Source of the DNA: Clostridiales bacterium | GTDB lineage: Bacteria > Bacillota > Clostridia > Lachnospirales > Lachnospiraceae | Reading direction: 5' to 3' | Assembly (NCBI GenBank): GCA_019420275.1 | Contig: JAHZHN010000005.1 | Location: forward strand, 62,001-126,000 | Length of the DNA: 64,000 nucleotides | Part shown: positions 16,399-25,280 of the stretch, one piece after another | How positions within the stretch are numbered: the first letter of the stretch is position 1 | Layout: each line of letters opens with the position of its first letter | Notes under the pieces: model-generated | Seen by the model: the letters and a program-made list of their open reading frames with translations, nothing else | Told to the model about the DNA's origin: nothing | The model's database searches: none | Program-made: the position numbers and the translations under genes

Positions 16399-17754
16399 AT
16401 GAGAAATTATAGAAAAAGTGAGGCGTTGAGCCAAAGATTTAATGAATTATATCCTGGAGGGCATTCAAACTTCAGGGCCAAGATGAATGCCGGTTCTACA
16501 AAATTATTTGTAAACAGAGCTGAAGGTTCACATGTCTGGGATGTGGACGGAAATGAGTATATTGAATATAACGGAGCCATGGGGCCTATATTGTTAGGAC
16601 ACAGAAATCGTGAGTGGGTAGAAGCTATTAAGGAATATATGGACAAAGAGGCTACAATCTATGGAACCAACTTGCTTTATGGTGAAAGGGACATAGAATT
16701 AGCAGAACTTCTTTGCAAACATATACCTTGCGCAGAAGAGGTGAAACTCTGTGTTACAGGGTCAGAGGCGGTTCAGCTTGCATTTAGAATTGCACGTGCT
16801 TATACAGGAAAGCCTTTAATCTTAAGGTTTGAAAATGGATACAATGGCTGGATAGATAACGTAATGAACAGCAGCGCAGATTATGATGCATTGCGAAAGG
16901 GAGAACTTCCGCATCCAGGACCGACACCGGAGGATGGGGTAATGTATTCGGAGGGATTATCTCCTTGGGCAGATTTGGAAAGCATCATAATACCATATAA
17001 CGATTTTGATATTTTAGAAGAAACATTTGAAAAGTATCATGATCAAATAGCGATTGCTCATTTTGAGCCAATGATAACTGATTTCTTCTGTATTTATCCA
17101 AAACCAGGATTTTTAGAGAAAGTAAGAGAACTTTGTGATAAATATAATGTTGTCTTGTCATTTGATGAGATTATTACAGGATTTAGGGCAAGTCTTGGAG
17201 GAATGCAGCAGATTTTAGGTGTTACTCCGGATATTACGACTATAGGTAAGGCAATGTCTGGTGGAATACCAATGTCTGCAGTAGTAGGAAAGAAAAAAAT
17301 CATGGATGTGTTCCGCAAAAAAGCTGTAATAGGAGCGGGAACATTTAATGGATATGGTCTTGGTGTATGTGCTTGTACGGCAGCTATAAAAATCTATGAA
17401 AGAAATAATGGTGAAATTTATAGAAAGATAGCAGAGGTTCAGGAACGGCTGATAACAGGAATGATTGATATAACAAAAAAGTATGGTGTAGATATGGCTG
17501 TATCGGAAGCAGCGGGAGTTTTCTTTACGGTATTTGGATCAAAGCATGGGCGATGTCATCCAACGGATTTAAGTATTTTGGAAGGATATGATAATGAATT
17601 TTTTAATTGTTTTCGAAAACATCTGATGGATGAAGGAGTAACGGTCATGATTCTTTGCCGCTGGTATGTAAGTGCAGCTCATACCATGGAGGATGCAGAA
17701 AAGACACTAGCTGCGTTTGAAAGGGCTTTAGTTAAGACAATAAATGAAAGATGA
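16399..17754 (+). CDS. Class III aminotransferase, glutamate-1-semialdehyde-aminomutase-like
   Basis: 451 aa from ATG 16399, which has AAAGGAGG 8 nt upstream; an upstream in-frame ATG (16366) has none. Fold type I PLP enzyme: the N-terminal PGGHSNFRAKM and GSHVWDVDGNEYIEYN, the substrate-site CVTGSEAVQLAFRIARAYTG, FDEIITGFR before the lysine, and TIGKAMSGGIPMSA with the PLP-binding Lys (K of IGK). It resembles HemL and related amine transaminases, but no other haem genes are nearby. It pairs with the downstream permease, so it more likely handles an imported amino compound. The donor and acceptor are not predictable from sequence. Confidence 0.88.
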   Translation: MRNYRKSEALSQRFNELYPGGHSNFRAKMNAGSTKLFVNRAEGSHVWDVDGNEYIEYNGAMGPILLGHRNREWVEAIKEYMDKEATIYGTNLLYGERDIELAELLCKHIPCAEEVKLCVTGSEAVQLAFRIARAYTGKPLILRFENGYNGWIDNVMNSSADYDALRKGELPHPGPTPEDGVMYSEGLSPWADLESIIIPYNDFDILEETFEKYHDQIAIAHFEPMITDFFCIYPKPGFLEKVRELCDKYNVVLSFDEIITGFRASLGGMQQILGVTPDITTIGKAMSGGIPMSAVVGKKKIMDVFRKKAVIGAGTFNGYGLGVCACTAAIKIYERNNGEIYRKIAEVQERLITGMIDITKKYGVDMAVSEAAGVFFTVFGSKHGRCHPTDLSILEGYDNEFFNCFRKHLMDEGVTVMILCRWYVSAAHTMEDAEKTLAAFERALVKTINER

Positions 17755-17761
17755 AGGAAGG

Positions 17762-17798
17762 ACAAAGTGGTCTGATAAATAGATTGCTTTGTTTTTTT
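17762..17798 (+). terminator. Intrinsic terminator between aminotransferase and permease
   Basis: ACAAAG..CTTTGT outer stem continued by T-G, G-T, G-T, T-A, C-G and T-A pairs (12 bp in all), loop GATAAAT, then seven Ts. Sits just upstream of the permease ribosome site, so it may lower expression of the second gene. Confidence 0.75.
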
Positions 17799-17814
17799 AT
17801 TTAGGAGGTTGCTT

Positions 17815-19839
17815 ATGAATAAGAAATTTGGATTACCAACCGCTATCAGTATATGTGTGGGAATGGTGTTGGGTTCCAGTATGATGATAACGATATCTGC
17901 TGGATTTGGCTATTCAGGATTATGGTTTGTACTGCCAATGATTGTTGCTTGTGTCCTTAATATGATATTAGCAATATCAGACACGTATCTGTATCATAAA
18001 ATGCCAGGCATAAGAGGAGGTACAGGGCAGTATTTATATGTAGGAATGGGCCCGGCAGTATCTATTACCTCGCAGATTACGGCGAACCTTTTAGCGAGTA
18101 TGTTTGCACTAACGGTAGAAGCAACAATGTGTGGAACTGTTTTGCATGAGATGTTTCCTGCCATATCTATTCCGATATTTACGATTGTGATTATATTGTT
18201 TATGATGCTTGCAAATCTATATGGGGTAAAGGTATTTGCAAAGATACAGCTGCTTACTGTGATGATTCTTTTTGTGACTATATTTGTCATGGGATTTATA
18301 GGGTTTTTCAGACTGGGCATAGGAACGCCGATTGACGTGGCCTCAGAGACACCTCCGCTGGTAGGCGGCAGTTCTTTTTACATGACATCCATAGCCTTTT
18401 GGGTATTCTTAGGAATTGATGCAATCATTCCGCTGTCAAGTAACCTGAAGAATGCCAATAAAAATGTGTTTAAATCAATGTGCATAGCACTGGTTGCTCT
18501 TTTTATAATTGATTCAATGCTGGGTATAGGTTTTCTCCATTATGTTTCCATTGAGGACCTTATGACATCAAATATTCCTCATATGATTTATGCGGAAGCA
18601 ATATTGGGCAAGTTTGGATGCATATGGATGGAAATCGCAATCATACTGGCAGGAGTTACCACGATTAATTCCAGTATGATGGGTGTATCTGCTGTATTAG
18701 CAGGCATGGCGGATAATAATTTAGTTCCTAAGTTTTTTACAAAAGAAAATAAGTATGGTACAGCTTATATTTCAATAGTTCTTGTAACGACAGTACAGGT
18801 TGTACTGGTATTATTAGGACTGGCAAATTCTCTGACTTTATTCATTTCTGTCGCGTCATGCTGTACAATCATTGCTCAGTTTTTGATACATCTTACGGTT
18901 GTCAAACTCAGGTATAAATATCCTGATAAAAGTAAAAAGTATGAAAAATTTCAGAGCATTATACAAGTAATAGGAATTATTGGGTATATTTATATTCTTT
19001 TAAATGTAAGTGATGTCCCTTCAGAAAAACACATAATATGGATTTTGTGTGCTGTTTTGATGTTTGCGATAGGAATATATGCTGTGTTGTGGTCAAAATT
19101 TATTATGAAGATGGCTCCATTTAAGAGTGTACCTATTAAAACAGTTTTAAAAGGCCAGAATGAGAGGCTGACAGAACCAGAAGACAAAGCAGAAGAAACG
19201 ATATCTTCTGGAAATATTATTACAATCAGTCGTGAGTTCGGCTCTATGGGAAGACCAATAGCTAGGATTGTTGCAAAAAAAATGGGATATAAACTGTATG
19301 ATCCACAACTTGTTGAAGAGACAGCAAGAAGATTGAATGCAGATGTTGATGAATTAAAATCTATGGATGAACAGAACGATATGTTCGTACAGCTTCGTGG
19401 TTCTAAATTTAATAGTATGGCGTATCCTTTAGGATGGGGAGATGCTTCAAAGAGAAGAAAATTATTTGAAGAACAAAAACAGCTGATCCTTGAAATTGCC
19501 AAAAAGGAGAATGCGGTTATTGTGGGCAGAGCAGCCGATTATATTTTGACAGAAGCTGGAAAGAAAAATCTCTTAAGAATACATATAATAGCGCCGTATG
19601 AATACAGAATAAAAGAAAGTGTTAATGAGCTTCAGCTCACGGTTTCAGATGCAAAAGAACACATAAAGATTATTGATAATGCAAGAAATGAGTTCTATGA
19701 AAAAGTAACCGGAGTACAGTTCTCATCATCTAAATATAGAGATGTTATAGTGAACAGCAGTGCGTTTGATGAAATGGAGGATGTAGCCAATATTATTTGT
19801 GATATGGCCAAGAAGAAATTTCGGATAAATAAGAAATAA
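17815..19839 (+). CDS. APC-family permease fused to a cytidylate-kinase-like domain
   Basis: 674 aa. ATG 17815 has GGAGG 6 nt upstream. Residues about 1-435 are an amino acid-polyamine (APC) transporter: about 12 hydrophobic helices, with the helix-1 motif ICVGMVLGSSMM and GGTGQYLYVGMGP. After a charged linker (about 440-465), residues about 468-674 match the cytidylate-kinase-like family (Cytidylate_kin_2): ITISREFGSMGRPIARIVAKK, YDPQLVEETARR, then IVGRAADYIL and the helical RIKESV segment. That family is usually a free-standing soluble protein of about 200 aa. No frame change is needed at the junction. The fusion suggests that import is coupled to, or sensed by, a nucleotide-binding module. 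It follows the aminotransferase by 60 nt. Confidence 0.88.
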   Translation: MNKKFGLPTAISICVGMVLGSSMMITISAGFGYSGLWFVLPMIVACVLNMILAISDTYLYHKMPGIRGGTGQYLYVGMGPAVSITSQITANLLASMFALTVEATMCGTVLHEMFPAISIPIFTIVIILFMMLANLYGVKVFAKIQLLTVMILFVTIFVMGFIGFFRLGIGTPIDVASETPPLVGGSSFYMTSIAFWVFLGIDAIIPLSSNLKNANKNVFKSMCIALVALFIIDSMLGIGFLHYVSIEDLMTSNIPHMIYAEAILGKFGCIWMEIAIILAGVTTINSSMMGVSAVLAGMADNNLVPKFFTKENKYGTAYISIVLVTTVQVVLVLLGLANSLTLFISVASCCTIIAQFLIHLTVVKLRYKYPDKSKKYEKFQSIIQVIGIIGYIYILLNVSDVPSEKHIIWILCAVLMFAIGIYAVLWSKFIMKMAPFKSVPIKTVLKGQNERLTEPEDKAEETISSGNIITISREFGSMGRPIARIVAKKMGYKLYDPQLVEETARRLNADVDELKSMDEQNDMFVQLRGSKFNSMAYPLGWGDASKRRKLFEEQKQLILEIAKKENAVIVGRAADYILTEAGKKNLLRIHIIAPYEYRIKESVNELQLTVSDAKEHIKIIDNARNEFYEKVTGVQFSSSKYRDVIVNSSAFDEMEDVANIICDMAKKKFRINKK

Positions 19840-19867
19840 TTTTTACCGCTTTTTGAAAAAAGAAGGG

Positions 19868-19905
19868 CCAGTCTAAACGAGATATAGTGTTTAGACTGGT
19901 TTTTG
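19868..19905 (+). terminator. Intrinsic terminator after permease fusion gene
   Basis: CCAGTCTAAAC (19868-19878) and GTTTAGACTGG (19889-19899), perfect 11-bp stem, 10-nt loop, T-rich tail. Confidence 0.9.
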
Positions 19906-19936
19906 TTTTGTCATACGATTAATATATTATCGTATG

Positions 19937-20071
19937 TGTTTCAAGTACGAGCAGAAAGTTAAGCTCGTCAATTCTAAGATTACTGCCGAAGGGAAGAACG
20001 TGCGAGGTCGTAGCTACACCAATTATATCTTAACGGCGTATGCTATGCTTCTAGCCAAGGAAAGTAAGTAA
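19937..20071 (+). pseudogene. C-terminal remnant of a DUF961-type conjugative-element protein
   Basis: About 44 codons read FKYEQKVKLVNSKITAEGK, then GRSYTNYILTAYAMLLAKESK and a stop, with no start. KVKLVNPKITAEG..YTNYxLYA is the tail of the small DUF961 proteins encoded at the left end of Tn916-like elements. It stands directly before a second DUF961 gene, as in those elements. Confidence 0.6.
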
Positions 20072-20088
20072 AGGGGGGATAACAGATT

Positions 20089-20430
20089 ATGAGATTAGCG
20101 AATGGAATCGTATTAGATAAAGGAAAGACTTTCGGTGTATTGAAATTCTTTGCACTAAGACATGAGGTGCGTATGGAGAATGAGGATGGAACGGCCAGCG
20201 AGGAAATAAAACGTAGAACCTATGGCTTGAAGTGCAGCCAGCAGGAACGCAAGATACAGGTCTTTATTCCAGCGGGAATCCTTGTCAAGGGCTATCCGTA
20301 CAATGCAGAGGCAGAGCTTATCAATTCCGTTGCCGACACTGTGGCAAACGTCAACTACCGAGGGCAGATGTGGAATGGTACATCAAGGTAGATGACATTG
20401 TGCTCAAAAATAAAGATAAGCATAATTGTG
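20089..20430 (+). pseudogene. DUF961 (YdcP/Tn916 Orf22-like) gene, frameshifted
   Basis: ATG 20089 gives MRLANGIVLDKGKTFGVLKF, RRTYGLKCSQQERKIQVFIP and LINSVADTVANVNYRG, the DUF961 family of Tn916-like elements. A one-base deletion in a G run near 20362 shifts the frame; the expected end (ADVEWYIKVDDIVLKNKDK) continues in another frame to about 20430. Similarity then stops where the inserted Lamassu-like cassette begins. The next element gene, ftsK, is found only as a piece 3 kb further on. Confidence 0.82.
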
Positions 20431-20544
20431 CTAATCTGAAAAATACTTTTAATAAAAAGTTATCATTTTATTTATCTATGATAGATACCAATTTTAATAT
20501 ATGTTATGATGAAAATGAACTTAAAATATAAGGTGTGAAAATAA

Positions 20545-21630
20545 ATGAAGAACAATCGAAGAAATAAAAAATCAACTGTAGATACTGGATCTGGAAGCAT
20601 GGCATATAATAGATTGGAAATGCAGATAAGTCAAACATTGCATATGGCGATAGAATTGTTTGACACATTAGATTACTTACTAATTCTGGATTATTATGAT
20701 GATATTACTCTATTTGATGATGATAATAATCCAGATACTGTAAGTTATTATCAGATGAAAACTAATGATGAATCAATCAGTATCAATACTGCTATTTCTG
20801 AAAGCTGGTTAGAAAAACTATATGCACAATTGGAACGTCCTGAATGGATTGTTAGAGAATTGGGTTTTATTACTAATTGTCCGTTAAAAATTATTACGAC
20901 GTATAAAGACGAAAATGGTAAAAATCGGAGAAATAAAGAATTATTGACATCATCTAGAACTCCATTTACTAGTTTTAATAAAAATACAATAGAAAAAATC
21001 AGAAAAGATATTGCGACAAAGAGAGGCATAAGTGTAGACGAGGTTGATTTGTCTAAGTTTGTTCATATTAGGACGACTTTCTCAATACCAAATCATAAGG
21101 AAGTTGTCGAAAATGAAATGGCAAACTTTTTGTATGGCAAATATCCTAAAATATCAATCGATTCTGTTAAAACTATTTATGCAACAATATTAGAGTTGAT
21201 GACAAAAAAACAACAATATGAGTTGTTGCCAGATAACGCACCATATGAAGAAGTAAGACGATATAAAGGTGTTACAAAAAAAGATTTTTCACGAATTATT
21301 GAAACCGCAATGAATATATCTATTCCTCCTTTTGATGATATATTAAGAATAGCAAATTTATCTGATGATAAGTATCAAGCATCTTTTGAGTATACTAGAA
21401 TAATGGCGGATTCACAAAGAAAATCAGATTCATTTTCAAGAGTTTTTAAAAATTTAGCTGATTTGCATCAACAACAAAAGAGGATATCTGGCGAAACAGC
21501 ATGGCAACATGCAGATAGAATGTGTGACTTACTTTACGGAAAGAACCCTAATATAGAATGGATTTATAACAGAACATATATTTGCGTGTTATCTATTTGT
21601 ATTCTGATAAATGAAATGAGGAAACTATAA
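20545..21630 (+). CDS. Cap4-type dsDNA nuclease (DUF4297), Lamassu LmuA-like
   Basis: 361 aa. The N-terminal PD-(D/E)xK nuclease domain resembles DUF4297/Cap4: YNRLEMQISQTLHMAIEL (E25 region), YLLILDYYDDITL (D52/D53) and SYYQMKT (Q70-x-K72). The C-terminal half is helical and of unknown function, probably for contact with the SMC partner. Its stop overlaps the next start by one base (TAATG). LmuA with a Cap4 nuclease next to an SMC-like LmuB is the layout of Lamassu anti-phage/anti-plasmid systems. No third gene (lmuC) was recognised. AT-richer than its neighbours, consistent with acquisition. Confidence 0.75.
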   Translation: MKNNRRNKKSTVDTGSGSMAYNRLEMQISQTLHMAIELFDTLDYLLILDYYDDITLFDDDNNPDTVSYYQMKTNDESISINTAISESWLEKLYAQLERPEWIVRELGFITNCPLKIITTYKDENGKNRRNKELLTSSRTPFTSFNKNTIEKIRKDIATKRGISVDEVDLSKFVHIRTTFSIPNHKEVVENEMANFLYGKYPKISIDSVKTIYATILELMTKKQQYELLPDNAPYEEVRRYKGVTKKDFSRIIETAMNISIPPFDDILRIANLSDDKYQASFEYTRIMADSQRKSDSFSRVFKNLADLHQQQKRISGETAWQHADRMCDLLYGKNPNIEWIYNRTYICVLSICILINEMRKL

Positions 21631-23315
21631 TGAATGAAATGTATTTTGAAAGTATATTAATTGCAGATATATATAAACATACAGCAAAATTCCAAAATTT
21701 TGAACGAGGGATGAACATTATAACAAGTACTGATAATCATGTTGGGAAGTCCTCTTTGATAAAGTCGTTGTATTATGCTTTAGGTGCAGAAGTTGAATAT
21801 GATACTGTTTGGGATGTAAATACTAAATTATTTGTAGTTAATTTTATTGTGTGTGGAAAAAAGTACATTGTCGCAAGATTTCAAAAAAACTTTATAGTAT
21901 TTGAAGAGGAAAAATTAATTTTATTGACGAATAATGTATCGAGAGATTTAGCGGAAGTATATGAAAAAATATTTTCTTTTTCAATCTATTTGCCAAATAA
22001 AAGTACTAAAAAGACAGAATTAGCATCTCCGGTATTTTCATTTATGCCTTATTATATAGATCAGGATAGAGGGTGGAATGGACTCTACAATAGTTTTTTA
22101 AAATTGGATCAGTACAAAAAAAATGATAGAGAAAAATCTCTTTATTTTCATCTTAATATCTACGATAAGCACAGGGTTGAAAGGTTAGCAGAAAAAGATA
22201 GGTTACAAGGTGAAATAGACGTTTTAAGAGAGAAAGAAGAGAAACTTAAAATTACTATTGATTCATTATCGCAAGAGGTGCAACACCTTGTACCAGCGGA
22301 TACGATAACTGAGTTGGAAATAAATTTAAAAATACCAAGAAAGAAAATTTCAATTTTAGTAGCACAGATTGGAGAAGTTAGAAACAAGGTACAAGAGTTA
22401 GAAACAATATTACAACAGCATGAGTACCAATTAAATATTGTAAAAGAGTATTACAAAATAAAGCAGAATTCTAATTTTCAACGTAATGTTACTTTACAAG
22501 AATGCCCTAGATGTGGCTATGTTTTTGAAGACGAGCTTTATGATATGGTTCGTTCAAATTATAATGTTAACAATGAAGATTATATGTGTCAGCAAATACA
22601 ACTTATTATTAATTCTATTACGCAAGAACTAAATACATATAAGAAAAAATATGTTAGCCTAATGGATGAATTAGGAAAAATAGAAAAAGTTTTTGATGGC
22701 TCACAAGATTCCTATGATGTTTATGTGAAACAGCGTGGCTTAGAAAAATCAATGAGAAGTTTTACTAGTCAATTAAACAGAAATATGGAGGAACAGTTAA
22801 AACGGAATGAAGAAATAAAGAAAATTAAAAAGGAATTGAGAAAATTGCCGAATAAAAAGGAAGTAGAAAATAAATATGTAGAATTGGTAAGACTCAATAT
22901 AATGAAACTAGGTGCATGGGATTCTTCATATGAAGGTAATATAAAGCTGACTAAGCCTATAAAAGCGCAAGGGACTTTGGAAAGTAAAATTATTCTTGCG
23001 CAATATGTTGGATTATTCCAAACAATGGAATATTTTAAATCTAAAGCTATTCGTTTTCCTTTTATTGTAGATTCTCCAAGAGCGAAAGAAGCAAGTTATA
23101 TAAGTAGTAAAGAAATTATAAAAATGATATTTGAAATAAATTCTTTGCCACAAATAATATTAGTTACTGTGGACTTTCAAGATTATGAGAATGACGTAAA
23201 ATGTAAATTCTGTAAAACAGTATTGACAGAACAAAAAAGATTATTAAATATAGAAACATATGATAAGTATAGAAAAACGATAGAAGATTTTATTGAATTA
23301 CTTAAGAGTTTGTGA
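21630..23315 (+). CDS. SMC-like ATPase with zinc-hook cysteines, Lamassu LmuB-like
   Basis: 561 aa. N-terminal P-loop STDNHVGKSSLIKS (G39-K40-S41), then a long two-part coiled coil (about 180-290 and 330-440) around CPRCGYVFE near residue 292, placed as a zinc hook, and a C-terminal FPFIVDSPRAKEAS near 476 as Walker B/D-loop. A second pair, CKFC, lies near 523. This is a Rad50/SMC-type architecture. Next to a DUF4297 nuclease it fits LmuB, which senses foreign or replicating DNA and releases the nuclease. Followed by a terminator at 23404, so the cassette is a closed two-gene unit. Confidence 0.78.
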   Translation: MNEMYFESILIADIYKHTAKFQNFERGMNIITSTDNHVGKSSLIKSLYYALGAEVEYDTVWDVNTKLFVVNFIVCGKKYIVARFQKNFIVFEEEKLILLTNNVSRDLAEVYEKIFSFSIYLPNKSTKKTELASPVFSFMPYYIDQDRGWNGLYNSFLKLDQYKKNDREKSLYFHLNIYDKHRVERLAEKDRLQGEIDVLREKEEKLKITIDSLSQEVQHLVPADTITELEINLKIPRKKISILVAQIGEVRNKVQELETILQQHEYQLNIVKEYYKIKQNSNFQRNVTLQECPRCGYVFEDELYDMVRSNYNVNNEDYMCQQIQLIINSITQELNTYKKKYVSLMDELGKIEKVFDGSQDSYDVYVKQRGLEKSMRSFTSQLNRNMEEQLKRNEEIKKIKKELRKLPNKKEVENKYVELVRLNIMKLGAWDSSYEGNIKLTKPIKAQGTLESKIILAQYVGLFQTMEYFKSKAIRFPFIVDSPRAKEASYISSKEIIKMIFEINSLPQIILVTVDFQDYENDVKCKFCKTVLTEQKRLLNIETYDKYRKTIEDFIELLKSL

Positions 23316-23403
23316 TTATGAAATTATTCTAATATTAAAAATATGTCATGTTAAATGAGGCATATAAATAATTAAGAGAAATTGATTTGGTTATGTGTAA
23401 AAG

Positions 23404-23432
23404 CGGTTAATCTTTATGATTGACCGTTTTTT
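23404..23432 (+). terminator. Terminator of the Lamassu-like cassette
   Basis: CGGTTAATC (23404-23412) pairs with GATTGACCG (23418-23426), one mismatch, 5-nt loop, followed by six Ts. Marks the right end of the inserted cassette before element debris resumes. Confidence 0.75.
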
Positions 23433-23462
23433 CCATTATCAAAGCGAAACAATATTTATGGT

Positions 23463-23825
23463 ATGGACATGGGGTTACTTCATATTCGCTGTGAAACTTC
23501 TTTAGGGAAGTATCAAGACCAGCTCCTGCGACTGGAAGATAAGCTGGAAAGCGGGATTTACTGTGAGCCGACCGACAAGACGCTCCATGACGGCTATATC
23601 GGGTATACCTTACTCTATGACATGATAGTGAACCGTATCACGATTGACGAGGTACAGGCTGAAGACGGGGGCTTGTGTCTGATGAAGAACATTACATGGG
23701 AATATGACGCACCCTTCACGTCCTTATCTTTGACGAGTATGAGGCGTTCTTGGAAATGCTGGGGACAAAGGAAAGTATGAGCCTACTTAGCCAGTCAAAG
23801 AAAATCGTCATGCTTGGCAGATAGT
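23463..23825 (+). pseudogene. FtsK/SpoIIIE-type (Tn916 Orf21) remnant
   Basis: Translation SGIYCEPTDKTLHDGYIGYTL, LYDMIVNRITIDEVQ and KNITWEYDAP, then after a shift near 23714 LIFDEYEAFLEMLGTKES and SQSKKIVMLG followed by a stop. DEYEAF and KKIVMLGR are the ATPase-core features of conjugative coupling proteins of Tn916-like elements. N- and C-terminal parts are missing. The end is joined directly to the replication-initiation remnant. Confidence 0.65.
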
Positions 23826-24405
23826 CGGACTATTTCTTCAGGGACGCTCTGATTGAGGGAGGTGTTATGAAACGCCTTGACTTTGTCATTAACGACAGGG
23901 CGGGTATACTGGATATAATAGATTTGACTGACAAATGTAACCGTGGGGAATGTATTTCTCTGTTCCGTTCTTTCAAGTCTTATGCTTTTGGAGAACTGTT
24001 AAAGCACAACGAGTAGGGCAAGTCGGGCAGGGAACACACGCTGTATATTGGTTCCCTGAAATCTGAAGTCTACTTCTGCTGTTATGAGAAAAACTACGAA
24101 CAGTACGCAAAGCTGGGAATACCGCTTGAGGAAGCACTCATAAAGAAGCGCTTCGAGACACGACTGAAAGATGAAAGAGCCTATTATGCTGTCCGTAAAC
24201 TGTTGACCCATTATGACGCGGAACAGACGGCATTTTCTACCATCAATCACTATATCCGCTTCGTGGACAGAGAGACAGAAGAGCGAAAGACAGACTGGAA
24301 GCTCAATGACTGCTGGGAGTGGTTTGTCGGAAAAGACCGCTCACCTATCAAGCTGACGGAAAAGCATTTGCAGATCATCGGACAGCGGACACAGAGAAAC
24401 TTATG
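23826..24405 (+). pseudogene. Replication initiation factor (Tn916 Orf20-type Rep_trans) remnant
   Basis: From about 23826 the translation reads YFFRDALIEGGVMKRLDFVIND, RAGILDIIDLTDKCNRGECIS and FRSFKSYAFGELL, a TAG at 24014, then HTLYIGSLKSEVYFCCYEKNYEQYAKLGIP, RLKDERAYYAVRKLLTHYDAEQTAFSTINHYIRFVD and ends with RTQRNL. This is the relaxase/Rep family of Tn916-like elements, which nicks oriT. The N-terminus is deleted, an internal stop is present and the C-terminal third is missing. Confidence 0.82.
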
Positions 24406-24429
24406 ACAGAGTAAAGGAGAATTTTGATT

Positions 24430-24591
24430 ATGGCAATCGTGGTAATGGATATCTACCTAGGATTTGAGAGAGAGTTTTCCAAACTTATCGGCTTCCTTGT
24501 GATTACCCTAATTGTTGTGGGACTGGTATTCAATGCTAGTGGTGTCAAGCACGAGTTGTTAGAGCTGTTCAACCGTATCATTGGTTCATAA
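24430..24591 (+). CDS. Small one-helix conjugative-element protein (53 aa)
   Basis: ATG 24430 with AAAGGAG upstream. Sequence MAIVVMDIYLGFEREF, one hydrophobic helix (about 19-35, LIGFLVITLIVVGLVF), then a short amphipathic tail. It directly follows the rep remnant, where Tn916-like elements usually carry small membrane-protein genes. I do not recognise a named family. It may be an intact leftover of the element. Confidence 0.55.
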   Translation: MAIVVMDIYLGFEREFSKLIGFLVITLIVVGLVFNASGVKHELLELFNRIIGS

Positions 24592-24597
24592 TTATTA

Positions 24598-24626
24598 TTG
24601 TTTTATTTTTTCATAATTGTTATAAT
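24598..24626 (+). promoter_or_regulatory. Promoter of the TIR-like/membrane pair
   Basis: TTGTTT (24598-24603), 17 nt, TATAAT (24621-24626) with an extended -10 TGT just before it. Lies about 33 nt before the ATG. Confidence 0.7.
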
Positions 24627-24658
24627 ATCTTTACGATTTAATGATAGGAGTGATAAAG

Positions 24659-25204
24659 ATGAATATTTCTGTATTTTTAAGTTATCCTCGTCCGCATATG
24701 AAAAATCAACAATTGTTTATTGATACATTGAAAAAATATTTAATTGAACATGGCTTAGAAGCTAGAACATTAGGAGTAACTGATTATGATATGGAAGCTC
24801 CACTGAAAGCAATTCGACGTTTAATGTTGGAGTCAAATGGTTTACTATCGATTGCTTTTAGAAGAAGTATAATACAAGAGGGGATATATAAGCCACATAG
24901 TGATATAGGTGAAGAGTCGTCATATGTTTTAGAAAACACTTGGTTGACAAGTCCGTATTGTCAAATAGAACCCGCAATGGCTTTTCAGCTTGGCTTACCT
25001 ATTCTTATTTTTAGAGAAAAGGGAGTTTTAGAAGAGGGAGTTTTAGAAAAAGGAGTTTTGGGAATTTATATGCCAGAATTTGATTTAGAACAACCTATCG
25101 ATGAGTATTTTAAATCTCCCGAATTTTTACAAATATTAGGAAGATGGCAAGCATGTGTTAGAAAAGTAGTTGCAAATAAAGCAAACCCGCCTAAGTTGTA
25201 TTAA
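24659..25204 (+). CDS. TIR-like / nucleotide-hydrolase-like domain protein
   Basis: 181 aa from ATG 24659, with AGGAG 8 nt upstream. A single Rossmann-like domain: ISVFLSYPRPHMKNQQLF opens like a TIR domain, followed by TLGVTDYDMEAPLKAIRRLM, ESNGLLSIAFRR and SPYCQIEPAMAFQLGLPILIF, in which the Glu is in the position of the catalytic Glu of TIR NADases and deoxyribosyltransferases. It is not a canonical Thoeris or CBASS protein. The partner is the two-helix membrane protein 76 nt downstream. A membrane-linked NAD-depleting defence pair is an inference. A 15-bp tandem repeat lies within the gene. Confidence 0.7.
   Translation: MNISVFLSYPRPHMKNQQLFIDTLKKYLIEHGLEARTLGVTDYDMEAPLKAIRRLMLESNGLLSIAFRRSIIQEGIYKPHSDIGEESSYVLENTWLTSPYCQIEPAMAFQLGLPILIFREKGVLEEGVLEKGVLGIYMPEFDLEQPIDEYFKSPEFLQILGRWQACVRKVVANKANPPKLY
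25020..25063 (+). repeat. In-frame 15-bp tandem repeat in the TIR-like gene
   Basis: Three copies of a unit close to GGAGTTTTAGAAGAG, coding GVLEE-GVLEK-GVLGI. The unit length is a multiple of three, so gain or loss of copies would keep the frame. Confidence 0.7.
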
Positions 25205-25280
25205 GAGGTGAAATATGTTAAATCCAATATGACAATTTTCCTTTAGCTTGAAGATTATACAAACAGGAGAAAGGCAATAT

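Noticed and set aside
16399..17754. Calling the aminotransferase hemL
   Set aside because: The family match is good, but no tetrapyrrole genes are near and the gene pairs with an APC permease, so a haem-pathway role is not supported.
25020..25063. CRISPR-like repeat
   Set aside because: The short contiguous 15-bp units have no spacers; it is a coding tandem repeat. No CRISPR array was found anywhere in the window.
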